Source: Candidatus Zhuqueibacterota bacterium (GTDB taxonomy: Bacteria; Zhuqueibacterota; Zhuqueibacteria; Residuimicrobiales; Krinioviventaceae). From it: a DNA stretch of 64,000 nucleotides. Made by a program: the position numbers and the translations under genes. The notes beneath the pieces were generated by a model, which did no database searches, was not told the origin of the DNA, and saw only the letters and a list, made by a program, of their open reading frames with translations. The stretch spans positions 110,740-174,739 of the forward strand of contig JAFGKD010000086.1 of NCBI GenBank assembly GCA_016928775.1, given 5' to 3'. Within the stretch, counting starts at the first letter, position 1, and the number at the start of each line of letters is the position of its first letter. Positions 8,030 to 15,574 of the stretch are shown here, one piece after another.

Positions 8030-8992
8030 ATGCAATTGTCTGACATTCGCAATATAACCATCCTCGGCACCGGCATGATGGGGCCGGGAATTGCCCTGCT
8101 TTTTGCCCGTACTGGATACAACACAATTATTTGGGGTCCAAATGAGGAAGAGGTGGAGAAAGGTCGGGCTCATTTCAGACACAATGTCAACGATCTTTTA
8201 GAACAGGGTATTTTCGAAAAGGCGGAAACAAATCGCTGCTTCACCAAAACCCGGGTCACATCCGATTGGCACATGGCGACTCGAGAAGCAGACTTTGTTG
8301 TTGAAGCTATACTCGAAATAGTTGAGCTCAAGCAGGATATCTTTGTCAAACTCGAAAATTCCTGCCCACAACACACCATCCTGACTTCGAATACATCCAC
8401 CTTGCTGCCCACAGATATAGCCGCCAAAATGCGGGACAAATCGCGTTTTCTCGTCGCGCACTTTTGGAATCCGGCGCATTTGGTTCCGCTGGTGGAGGTG
8501 TGCGGGCATCCTGGTACGCGTTCCGAGGCAATCGCTTTGACGATGCAGCTTTTGACGAAAATTGGCAATGAACCGGTGCACATCAAAAAAGAGCTACTTG
8601 GCTTTATCGGCAATCGAATTATGCACGCGATGAACCGCGAGGCCCTGGCTCTGGTCTCGAACGGCATTTGTTCCGCCGAGGATATTGATAAAGTCGTGTT
8701 GGCCGGCTTTGGACCGCGATTCGCCAATCTTGGATTGCTGGAATATCTCGACTTTGTCGGGCTCGATCACATCCAGCGCATCCAAAAGTACCTGTACGCG
8801 GATTTGGATGTGACACCGGGACCGCTGCCTGTCATCAATGAAAAAGTGAAAAAAGGTGAGTTGGGCTGCAAAACAGGCAAAGGATTATTCGACTGGTCAC
8901 ATCGCGATCCGGAGGGACCGAGAACCAGACGCGATCAGGAATTTTTGCGGCGGAAGAAAGAGGAAGAGGCTAAGGCTGAGGCTAAGGAGTAG
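8030..8992 (+). CDS. 3-hydroxyacyl-CoA dehydrogenase-family protein (possibly a gulonate/hydroxy-acid dehydrogenase)
   Basis: This is a 320-residue NAD-dependent dehydrogenase of the 3HCDH fold. The Rossmann motif ILGTGMMGPG is near residue 12, the catalytic-type HFWNPAHLVPLVEV region near 143-156, and FIGNRI begins the helical C-terminal domain. The start has a GGAGAAG site. A single-domain enzyme of about 320 residues is the size of lambda-crystallin/L-gulonate 3-dehydrogenase and carnitine dehydrogenase as well as of short 3-hydroxybutyryl-CoA dehydrogenases. With sugar-oxidising neighbours and no other beta-oxidation genes, a hydroxy-acid or sugar-acid substrate is more likely than an acyl-CoA; that is inference. 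Confidence 0.85.
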   Translation: MQLSDIRNITILGTGMMGPGIALLFARTGYNTIIWGPNEEEVEKGRAHFRHNVNDLLEQGIFEKAETNRCFTKTRVTSDWHMATREADFVVEAILEIVELKQDIFVKLENSCPQHTILTSNTSTLLPTDIAAKMRDKSRFLVAHFWNPAHLVPLVEVCGHPGTRSEAIALTMQLLTKIGNEPVHIKKELLGFIGNRIMHAMNREALALVSNGICSAEDIDKVVLAGFGPRFANLGLLEYLDFVGLDHIQRIQKYLYADLDVTPGPLPVINEKVKKGELGCKTGKGLFDWSHRDPEGPRTRRDQEFLRRKKEEEAKAEAKE

Positions 8993-9009
8993 GGTAGGTG
9001 GTTACTGCT

Positions 9010-9957
9010 ATGAATGAGTATATTCTTGTTGTCCTACACAAGACCGATGCGTCTTTTGGCTGTTATGATGTCCAAAGCGGCAAACAATGTGCTGTGGTCA
9101 AAACGCGGCCTTTTCCGCATGAGATTTGTTTATCGCCCGATCGGAAAAAAATTGTCATTGCTGAAATGGGTGTGCGCGGCGTCGAATCACCTGGCGCCGG
9201 CGGCCATACCATAGCTGTTTATGATACTCAAACCCTCAAGTATTTGAGCACGATCGATACCGGCGATTTTGATCGGCCGCATGGACTCGCTTCCCATAAA
9301 AACGGTCAACTGTTCGTCACGAGTGAAGCAAAAAAATATCTGCTCATCTACGACCTCGAGAGCGAAAATCTTCTCCATGCGGTTTACCTCGATCAGGAGG
9401 GCGCACACATGGTGGCCGTGGCACCTGACGGCGAACACGCGTATACGGCCAATATTTTTTCCAATACGATCACCCAGGTAAAAGTGCAAGCCGGCATTGT
9501 CGACAAACAGATAGCCGTTCTTGAACGCCCGGAGGGTATGGTTTTTTCACCCGACGGCAACCTGATTTACGTTGCAAACCGGGAGTCGCGTGCCATCTCC
9601 ATTGTCGATCGACATAAAGGTCAACAAGTTGATACGATAAAAACCGGCCACGGGCCGGCGCGCGTCGTTTTAACACCAGACGGACAAAGACTGGTTATAC
9701 CGCTTTATCATTCAGCTGCCGTGCAAATTGCCGACACGACGAGACGACAGGTGACACATACCGTAACCGTTGGTTCGCATCCTGCCGGCACGACGCTCTC
9801 GCCGGACGGACGGCTGGCTTTTATATCGTGCGAGGACGAAAATCTGGTTTATGTTTTATCGATGAGCAGCTTTGAAGTGATTGGCACGATAAAAACCGGC
9901 CCCGGATGCGACGCAATGGTATGCCTTTATCGCGATGAGGTTCAAAAAAGCGGGTGA
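9010..9957 (+). CDS. YVTN-type seven-bladed beta-propeller protein
   Basis: This protein of about 315 residues is built from repeated blades of the YVTN/YncE type, each with an SPDG or TPDG turn and a following beta strand (CLSPDRKKIVIAEMG, VAPDGEHAYTANIFS, FSPDGNLIYVANRES, LTPDGQRLVIPLYHS, LSPDGRLAFISCEDE). No signal peptide is visible, so it is probably cytoplasmic, unlike many YncE proteins. The ATG at 9010 is chosen; a GTG at 8998 is possible. It sits between two dehydrogenase genes, and propellers of this size include lactonases, so hydrolysis of a sugar lactone is one possible role. No catalytic residues can be assigned. Confidence 0.8.
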   Translation: MNEYILVVLHKTDASFGCYDVQSGKQCAVVKTRPFPHEICLSPDRKKIVIAEMGVRGVESPGAGGHTIAVYDTQTLKYLSTIDTGDFDRPHGLASHKNGQLFVTSEAKKYLLIYDLESENLLHAVYLDQEGAHMVAVAPDGEHAYTANIFSNTITQVKVQAGIVDKQIAVLERPEGMVFSPDGNLIYVANRESRAISIVDRHKGQQVDTIKTGHGPARVVLTPDGQRLVIPLYHSAAVQIADTTRRQVTHTVTVGSHPAGTTLSPDGRLAFISCEDENLVYVLSMSSFEVIGTIKTGPGCDAMVCLYRDEVQKSG

Positions 9958-9975
9958 TTTTCTCTTGAGGAAACA

Positions 9976-11007
9976 ATGAAAGCACTGGTTCTTGAAGAAT
10001 ATAAAAAGCTGGTTTACAAAGATGTTCCCATACCCGAGTTTGGCCCGGATGATGTGCTCATTCAGGTCAAAGCGTGCGGCATTTGTGGCAGCGATGCGCA
10101 CGGTTTGGATGGCAGCTCGGGTCGGCGCATCCCCCCGCTGATAATGGGGCACGAAGCCTCCGGGGTCATTGCCGAGATCGGTGCAAACGTTAAAAGCTGG
10201 GCGATCGGCGACAGGGTCACTTTTGATTCCACCATTTATCGATTAGACGATTGGTATACGCGTCAGGGGATGTATAATCTCAGCGATGGCCGTATGGTGC
10301 TGGGTGTGTCGCCCGGTGAGTATCGTCGAGATGGTGCCTTTGCTGAATACGTGGCTGTGCCGCAGCATATTCTCTACAAAATTCCGGAAGGGGTCAGCTA
10401 CAATCAAGCCGCTATGGTGGAACCCGCCGCGGTAGCCGTGCACGCCGTCGGTTTGACTCCCATAAAGCTCAATGACACCGCTGTTGTTGTCGGCGCCGGT
10501 ATGATCGGCCTGTTTGTCATTCAAGCCTTAAAGCTGGCGGGCTGTGGTCTAGTCATTGCGGTGGACGTCGAGCCGGATCGACTCCATCTCGCGACCGCAC
10601 TTGGCGCTGATTACGTCTTGCAACCAGACAAAGTTGACGTGTCGGCTGAGGTCAAGAAACTGTCACATGGACGAGGTGCCGACGTGGCCGTAGAAGCGGT
10701 CGGCATCGCACCGACGGTTCAGACTGCGATTCAATGTGTCCGCCGTGGCGCGACCGTGACCCTCGTCGGCAATATATCCTCCAGGGTTGACATTCCCTTG
10801 CAGACCGTGGTCACACAACAAGTGCGTCTGCAAGGCAGTTGTGCCATCGCCGGCGAATATCCGGCCGTATTGGCGATGATCGAAAGCGGACGTTTCAATG
10901 TTAATAAAATCCTCAGCGCTACGGCTCCACTTTCCGAGGGCGCGGCATGGTTCAAGCGGATTCATCAAAAAGAACCGGGATTAATGAAGGTTATACTCAA
11001 TCCATAA
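9976..11007 (+). CDS. Zinc-type medium-chain alcohol/polyol dehydrogenase lacking structural-zinc cysteines
   Basis: This 343-residue protein has the MDR dehydrogenase fold. Catalytic-zinc ligands are present: Cys in CGICGSD, His-Glu in GHEASG, and Glu in MVEPAAVAVHA. The NAD-binding motif is VVVGAGMIG. The loop that normally holds four structural-zinc cysteines (C-x2-C-x2-C-x7-C) reads YRLDDWYTRQGMYNLSDGR, with every cysteine replaced while the flanking sequence stays family-like. Sorbitol and threonine dehydrogenases are the nearest classes. An AGGAAACA site precedes the ATG, and the next gene begins eight bases after the stop, so it is probably co-transcribed. The likely role is oxidation of a sugar or polyol. 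Confidence 0.9.
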   Translation: MKALVLEEYKKLVYKDVPIPEFGPDDVLIQVKACGICGSDAHGLDGSSGRRIPPLIMGHEASGVIAEIGANVKSWAIGDRVTFDSTIYRLDDWYTRQGMYNLSDGRMVLGVSPGEYRRDGAFAEYVAVPQHILYKIPEGVSYNQAAMVEPAAVAVHAVGLTPIKLNDTAVVVGAGMIGLFVIQALKLAGCGLVIAVDVEPDRLHLATALGADYVLQPDKVDVSAEVKKLSHGRGADVAVEAVGIAPTVQTAIQCVRRGATVTLVGNISSRVDIPLQTVVTQQVRLQGSCAIAGEYPAVLAMIESGRFNVNKILSATAPLSEGAAWFKRIHQKEPGLMKVILNP

Positions 11008-11015
11008 GCAGAGTT

Positions 11016-12140
11016 ATGGAAAAAATAAAAACCGCCATTATCGGCACCGGCAAAGTGGCTGATTTGCACGCCGGAGCATTGCGCAAGGCGGCGGCTTCGG
11101 AATTCGTCGCGGTGTGGAATCGTACCTTTGAGCGCGCCGAGCACTTTGCTCGAAAATACAACGTTGTCGCTTATCACAGTATCGAAGAAATGATCGAGCG
11201 GGCGGGCGTGCAAGCGGCTATTGTGGGGACAACACATCCGTCGCACGCGGAAACCGCCATCAGAGCCATGCGGGCCGGCGCGCATGTCCTCGTCGAAAAA
11301 CCGTTGGCCGCCTCGCTGCAAGACTGCGACGCTATGATAAAAACAGCAAAAGAAACCGGTCTAAAACTCGGTTTGATCAGTCAACGCCGACTTTATCCAC
11401 CTGTGCAGCGTATTCGCCAGGCCATAGACGCCGGCAAGCTTGATGTGCCGGTGCTCGCATCGGTCACCATGCTTGGTTGGCGCGATAAAAAATATTATGA
11501 TTCCGACCGCTGGCGCGGCACCTGGGAGCTCGAGGGCGGCGGCGTTTTGGTCAATCAAGCACCGCATCAGCTGGATATTTTCCAATGGTTCATGGGTGAC
11601 ATCGACCAGGTCTATGGCGTCTGGGATAATCTCAACCACCCGTACATCGAGGTCGAAGACACGGCTGCAGCAGTTGTCAAATTCAAGAGCGGCGCTCTGG
11701 GCACTATTCTTGTCAGCAACTCGCAGAATCCGGCATTGTACGGCACAGTGCACGTTTTTGGCAAAAACGGTGCCTCGGTTGGCGTGCAAACCGATGGCGG
11801 CGCCATGTTCGTTGCCGGCATGTCGACTATCCTCGAAGCACCCTATAACGATATCTGGACTATTCCGGGTGAGGAACACTATCGTGAGCAGTGGAAGAGA
11901 AAAGAGACCGAGTTGTTCCAAAAAATTAATCCAATGGAATATTTTCATCAACTGCAAATTCAGGATTTTTGTGAATCCATTTTAAAGGATCGTAATCCAA
12001 TGATAACAGGGCAAGAGGGTCGGAAAACCGTCGAGTTGTTCACCGCCATTTATCGCAGTGCGCACGACAACCGGCCGGTTCAATTTCCACTCTCACCTGA
12101 ATACAATCGAAAGGATTTTGATGGCCGAAAGCTGAACTAA
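11016..12140 (+). CDS. Gfo/Idh/MocA-family oxidoreductase (cytoplasmic)
   Basis: The protein is 374 residues from the ATG at 11016, which directly precedes the Rossmann strand (KTAIIGTGKVADLH). The family EKP motif (VLVEKPLAAS) and the sheet-domain sequence GWRDKKYYDSDRWRGTWELEGGGVLVNQAPHQLD, with the catalytic-type His, are present. There is no export signal, unlike the paralogue at 1-1351. It starts eight bases after the dehydrogenase stop. Family members act on sugars and inositols with NAD(P), and this one probably works in the same pathway. Upstream in-frame starts would overlap the previous gene and lack homology. Confidence 0.9.
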   Translation: MEKIKTAIIGTGKVADLHAGALRKAAASEFVAVWNRTFERAEHFARKYNVVAYHSIEEMIERAGVQAAIVGTTHPSHAETAIRAMRAGAHVLVEKPLAASLQDCDAMIKTAKETGLKLGLISQRRLYPPVQRIRQAIDAGKLDVPVLASVTMLGWRDKKYYDSDRWRGTWELEGGGVLVNQAPHQLDIFQWFMGDIDQVYGVWDNLNHPYIEVEDTAAAVVKFKSGALGTILVSNSQNPALYGTVHVFGKNGASVGVQTDGGAMFVAGMSTILEAPYNDIWTIPGEEHYREQWKRKETELFQKINPMEYFHQLQIQDFCESILKDRNPMITGQEGRKTVELFTAIYRSAHDNRPVQFPLSPEYNRKDFDGRKLN

Positions 12141-12239
12141 AAATTCGTTCTCATCGCTTTTTCGGGAGTAAGAAACGGGAGACGGGCAGTCATCTGACGC
12201 CGGAAGTAAACGAACGGTCGTACGAAACAGGGTAATACA

Positions 12240-13514
12240 ATCAAACAGGTCACAGTAGTCTGGATTTTATGGACGCTTCTCCTAACGGCAAACAGTCTTG
12301 GGAATCCGAGCGAAAAAGTAAACAAACGAATCATCTCGTTTGAACTGCGCGATCCGCGCAGCTCATTTGAGTCGAATACAGCGACATGGCAGGCTTTGAA
12401 TCAAAGCATGGCCCTGGGCATGGATGCTCTTTACGGTTCGAGCACCCTCAAGGACAATATCCTGTTTCGCGCAGGACTTTTCACCAGCGGCTTGTGGACG
12501 AACGCCATGCTGCGCTTTTATTCGCATGAAACCGCACACGAGTACCTTTATCGTGCTAACAATGTGCACATTCAGAACGCGCTTGATTTTCAGCAATGGA
12601 AAAGCTCCTATATTCCACTGCTGTATTATCCAGGCTGGAAACAAAGTCAAATCAATCCGAATGTATTGAACGAGGACGAATTGATGATCGCGACGGTCTC
12701 TGGTCTCAATCAGGATGAATTGAATGCCGACGCTGTCCGGCTTTCTTTTATTGAGCGCGGCGTCATCTCGTTTTACGATGCGCAATCTTATTTACTGACA
12801 AAACTGCGCGACGTCGAGTATATTCTCAGATCAGGCTCAGATGAAGCACCCTTTACGCCGGGACAAAAAATACATCAGTTACAGTACGACGTTTATGCTG
12901 AAACACCGCATCTTTTTGATGATGTGAATTTGTACCGTCTCGCCTTGCTGAACAATGGCGTGAATATCACAAACAAGCAGTTGTTGAACCGGGCGCTGTT
13001 TGCCGATCTGTTGTCCTGGCACACGTGGGAAAGCGCCTGGTCGCTTTTCGCGTTTATGCTGCGCGGTGATCATTCAACTCGGCCACGCGCTCTACGCGTT
13101 GGCAAGAATGCCGCCATTCTGCCGCCGCTTTTTTCGCATTATATGACGACCCAGGGCAGTTTTTTTAATTCCTCGTACGTGCTCGAGATTGGCAACAGGC
13201 GGCTTGTAGTCGATATCGGCTCCATGATCGGTTTCACAAATATTAAAGCATTTCAACACTACAGAGTAGGTGTGAAAGTCTTGAATATTAAAATGACAAG
13301 TTTCTGGCAGACAAGTCCTTTTGCCTTTTTCAACGGTAAAAGTGGATTGAATGTGACCGGCCACGCTGTCGGTTTTGAGAATATTATTTCACTCTATCGT
13401 CATGTCGCGATCACCGCCAGGGCTGAATATAACCGGAATGACCTTTTGGAAAATCTGGTAAAACATGAAAAAAACGGCTTTCAGCTTGTTTTTGGGGTGC
13501 GATCGGCATTTTAG
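12240..13514 (+). CDS. Unknown exported protein with no standard start codon
   Basis: The frame is open from 12210. The first standard start is a TTG at 12396, but upstream in frame there is an obvious signal peptide (KQVTVVWILWTLLLTANS, from about 12243), so the true N-terminus lies near 12240, where the codon is ATC preceded by AGGGT. The product would be about 424 residues, with aromatic-rich helical-looking sequence (SLFAFMLRGDHSTRPRALRV, FENIISLYRHVAITARAEYN). I recognise no family. It lies between an oxidoreductase and a secreted glycosidase homologue, so an envelope role in carbohydrate use is possible. The ATC may be a rare start or a mutated ATG. Confidence 0.6.
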   Translation: MKQVTVVWILWTLLLTANSLGNPSEKVNKRIISFELRDPRSSFESNTATWQALNQSMALGMDALYGSSTLKDNILFRAGLFTSGLWTNAMLRFYSHETAHEYLYRANNVHIQNALDFQQWKSSYIPLLYYPGWKQSQINPNVLNEDELMIATVSGLNQDELNADAVRLSFIERGVISFYDAQSYLLTKLRDVEYILRSGSDEAPFTPGQKIHQLQYDVYAETPHLFDDVNLYRLALLNNGVNITNKQLLNRALFADLLSWHTWESAWSLFAFMLRGDHSTRPRALRVGKNAAILPPLFSHYMTTQGSFFNSSYVLEIGNRRLVVDIGSMIGFTNIKAFQHYRVGVKVLNIKMTSFWQTSPFAFFNGKSGLNVTGHAVGFENIISLYRHVAITARAEYNRNDLLENLVKHEKNGFQLVFGVRSAF

Positions 13515-13581
13515 GGCGGCGAGCAGCGCTCTCTTCAGGATGATACATAAACAGTTGATCCAAAAATTAAGGAGAGACAAG

Positions 13582-15054
13582 ATGCAACGATTTGTTGTGG
13601 TATGTGCGCTTTTTCTGATTTTTTCTCTGCCTGTAATGGCGCAATATAATGGCGACTTTAGCGTCACCCGCGCCGAGGTAGATTTTTCCAGGATTTTGCG
13701 CCCATGGGACGGTTTTGGCTTTAACTATGTACAAGTACCGCAAACCCTGGATTATGATGTGGATCCGCAAGAGTATGGCGGATTGAGCCTGTTGACTGAA
13801 GGGGAACGTCAGGAAATTATCGAGCTGATTTTTGGGAAAGACGGGCTCAAACCCGGCATTCTGAAAATGTTCTACGATCCCTGGCACCAAAAGGAGCCCG
13901 GCGGTCCTTTTGATCACGAGTCCTCGACCCAATGGATGCGCTATTTTGTTCGCGAAGGCTTGAAAAAAAGCGGGGATCGTGCACAGAATATGCAAATTAT
14001 CACAACCCTTTACGGTCCGCCACCATGGGCAACCAAACAAAAATTTTTACGCGGGCGCGATCTAAATCCGGAGCAAAAATACAATCTCGCCAACTATATC
14101 ATCGATTGGGTTGAATTTTTGAAAACCAAAGAGCAGTTCCCGGTCAAATGGATATCCCTGCACAACGAGGGTGAAGACTGGATGCGCTGGCCGGCGGATG
14201 GTCAGGATGGCAATATCGGCCACGGACATGATTACAATATGTTCTGGCCGCCGGAACAGGTTGTTGATTTTATCAAATTTATGCGCCCAATGCTGGATGC
14301 GCGCGGATTGCATGATGTTGGCCTGACGCCCGGCGAATGCACCAACTGGTATCGCTTTTCGGCCTGGGGTTATGCTGACGCCATCGCTGATGATGCGGGT
14401 GCGCTGAACAACCTGGGTATGATTGTGTCGCATGGCTTTTATGGCGGCAATTACGGCCGCTGGTTTGGCGAACACCGTTCCGTTGGCATTGATATCATCC
14501 GCGCCAAAAGGCCGGACATACATGCCTGGGTGACCTCCACAAGCTGGAGTAAAATGGACGCGAACAACTTGAAAGAACATCACGGCAACATTTACACGGC
14601 CAAAGTGAACGGGATCATTCCGTGGGCCGGCATTCAGCGCCCGGCAAAGTGGGTCGGCGGCGATCCTAATCCCGGCTGCGCGATCAATGTTGACGAGGAG
14701 GGTAATTATACGGTGCGACGCGGCTACTATTACTACAAGCAAGTGTGCCGCGCCGGCCAACCGGGGATGGGCGTCGCCAGAACCATGGCAATGGATTCCG
14801 AGATTGCGGTCATCGGCTTTTCCCGTAACGGCACGGATCATCCGGATGCCTTTGTTATCATTAACATTGCGGCAAACGACAAAAAGGTGGCAGTCAAAGT
14901 GCATGGCGGCGCTAACAAAACATATGCCGCCTTTCGTACCAGTGACGACGAAAAAGACCTTTACACACCCATTGGCAATTTCGAGTTGGATGATAACGAC
15001 GTGATCATCTACAAAGCGCCCGCCCGATCGGCGGCAACGTTTTACGCACAATAA
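13582..15054 (+). CDS. Secreted GH30-like glycoside hydrolase homologue
   Basis: The protein is 490 residues from an ATG with a GGAGA site; an earlier in-frame ATG at 13465 lies inside the preceding gene. A signal peptide covers about residues 1-21 (VCALFLIFSLPVMAQ). The body resembles clan GH-A enzymes of family 30: FGFNYVQ at the first strand, TTLYGPPPWATKQ, and the acid/base glutamate in SLHNEGEDW (Glu196). A C-terminal beta-sandwich follows. At the expected nucleophile strand the sequence reads HAWVTSTSW (residues 315-322), without the glutamate usual there, so catalysis is uncertain. The other end of the locus suggests sugar-acid or glycoside use. Confidence 0.75.
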   Translation: MQRFVVVCALFLIFSLPVMAQYNGDFSVTRAEVDFSRILRPWDGFGFNYVQVPQTLDYDVDPQEYGGLSLLTEGERQEIIELIFGKDGLKPGILKMFYDPWHQKEPGGPFDHESSTQWMRYFVREGLKKSGDRAQNMQIITTLYGPPPWATKQKFLRGRDLNPEQKYNLANYIIDWVEFLKTKEQFPVKWISLHNEGEDWMRWPADGQDGNIGHGHDYNMFWPPEQVVDFIKFMRPMLDARGLHDVGLTPGECTNWYRFSAWGYADAIADDAGALNNLGMIVSHGFYGGNYGRWFGEHRSVGIDIIRAKRPDIHAWVTSTSWSKMDANNLKEHHGNIYTAKVNGIIPWAGIQRPAKWVGGDPNPGCAINVDEEGNYTVRRGYYYYKQVCRAGQPGMGVARTMAMDSEIAVIGFSRNGTDHPDAFVIINIAANDKKVAVKVHGGANKTYAAFRTSDDEKDLYTPIGNFELDDNDVIIYKAPARSAATFYAQ

Positions 15055-15067
15055 CATCTGATCCTAT

Positions 15068-15109
15068 ATCCGTTTTCATCCGTTTGATCCGTTGAATCAG
15101 TGTTCTATT
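15068..15109. repeat. Diverged copy of the 1593-1666 repeat arm
   Basis: These 42 bases align without gaps to 1633-1674 with about three quarters identity (tandem ATCCGTT units ending in GTTCTATT). It lies in the 169-base gap after the glycosidase gene. No second arm is visible here. Confidence 0.45.
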
Positions 15110-15223
15110 AAAAAATTATTAGCTTGAACACGCCAGACAGAGGTTTTGTCAAATTCTCGCTCAATAGTCTTGCTATGTTCGACAGGATTTTGTAGATTGG
15201 ATCAAGTTTTATATGGATTTACA

Positions 15224-15541
15224 ATGATGAGATATCTCTCAATCTTCCTTTGTGTCATCCTGCTATCGTGCGCCAAAATCGAGGAACCGGCAATTCAACC
15301 CGATATTCCTCGTTTCTTCCAGGTCTATCTCACCTTCATCGAATTGAGTCAGAGTGATTCAACCGTTTTGATTGATAAAAGTGTTCTCATGGACTCGGCG
15401 TTGGCGATCCATAACATGGATCCGGCTCAATTTGACACGACATTGAGTTACCTCGAAAAAAATCCGGAATTGTTTCTGCAAGCTTTTGAGCAATTTGATG
15501 ATAGCTTGCGAACGAGGCAGCAAATTCGTAAGATAGACTAA
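15224..15541 (+). CDS. Small lipoprotein, DUF4296-like
   Basis: This is a 105-residue protein with a lipobox (CVILLSC, Cys around residue 15) and a short acidic helical domain. The pattern of a transported helix, then VLMDSALAIHNMDPAQFDTTLSYLEKNPELF resembles DUF4296 lipoproteins of the FCB group, where a mid-length domain follows the lipid anchor. Two consecutive ATGs (15224, 15227) precede the signal and either could be used. It converges on uvrC (stop at 15575) with only 33 bases between. The function of the family is unknown. Confidence 0.65.
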   Translation: MMRYLSIFLCVILLSCAKIEEPAIQPDIPRFFQVYLTFIELSQSDSTVLIDKSVLMDSALAIHNMDPAQFDTTLSYLEKNPELFLQAFEQFDDSLRTRQQIRKID

Positions 15542-15574
15542 GCACACCTTCAGATTATGATTTCGCTTTTGGAT

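Noticed and set aside
14062..15057. Open frame of 331 codons on the minus strand over the glycosidase gene
   Set aside because: It is antisense to a well-supported gene with signal peptide and family motifs, has no homology-like motif and no ribosome binding site.
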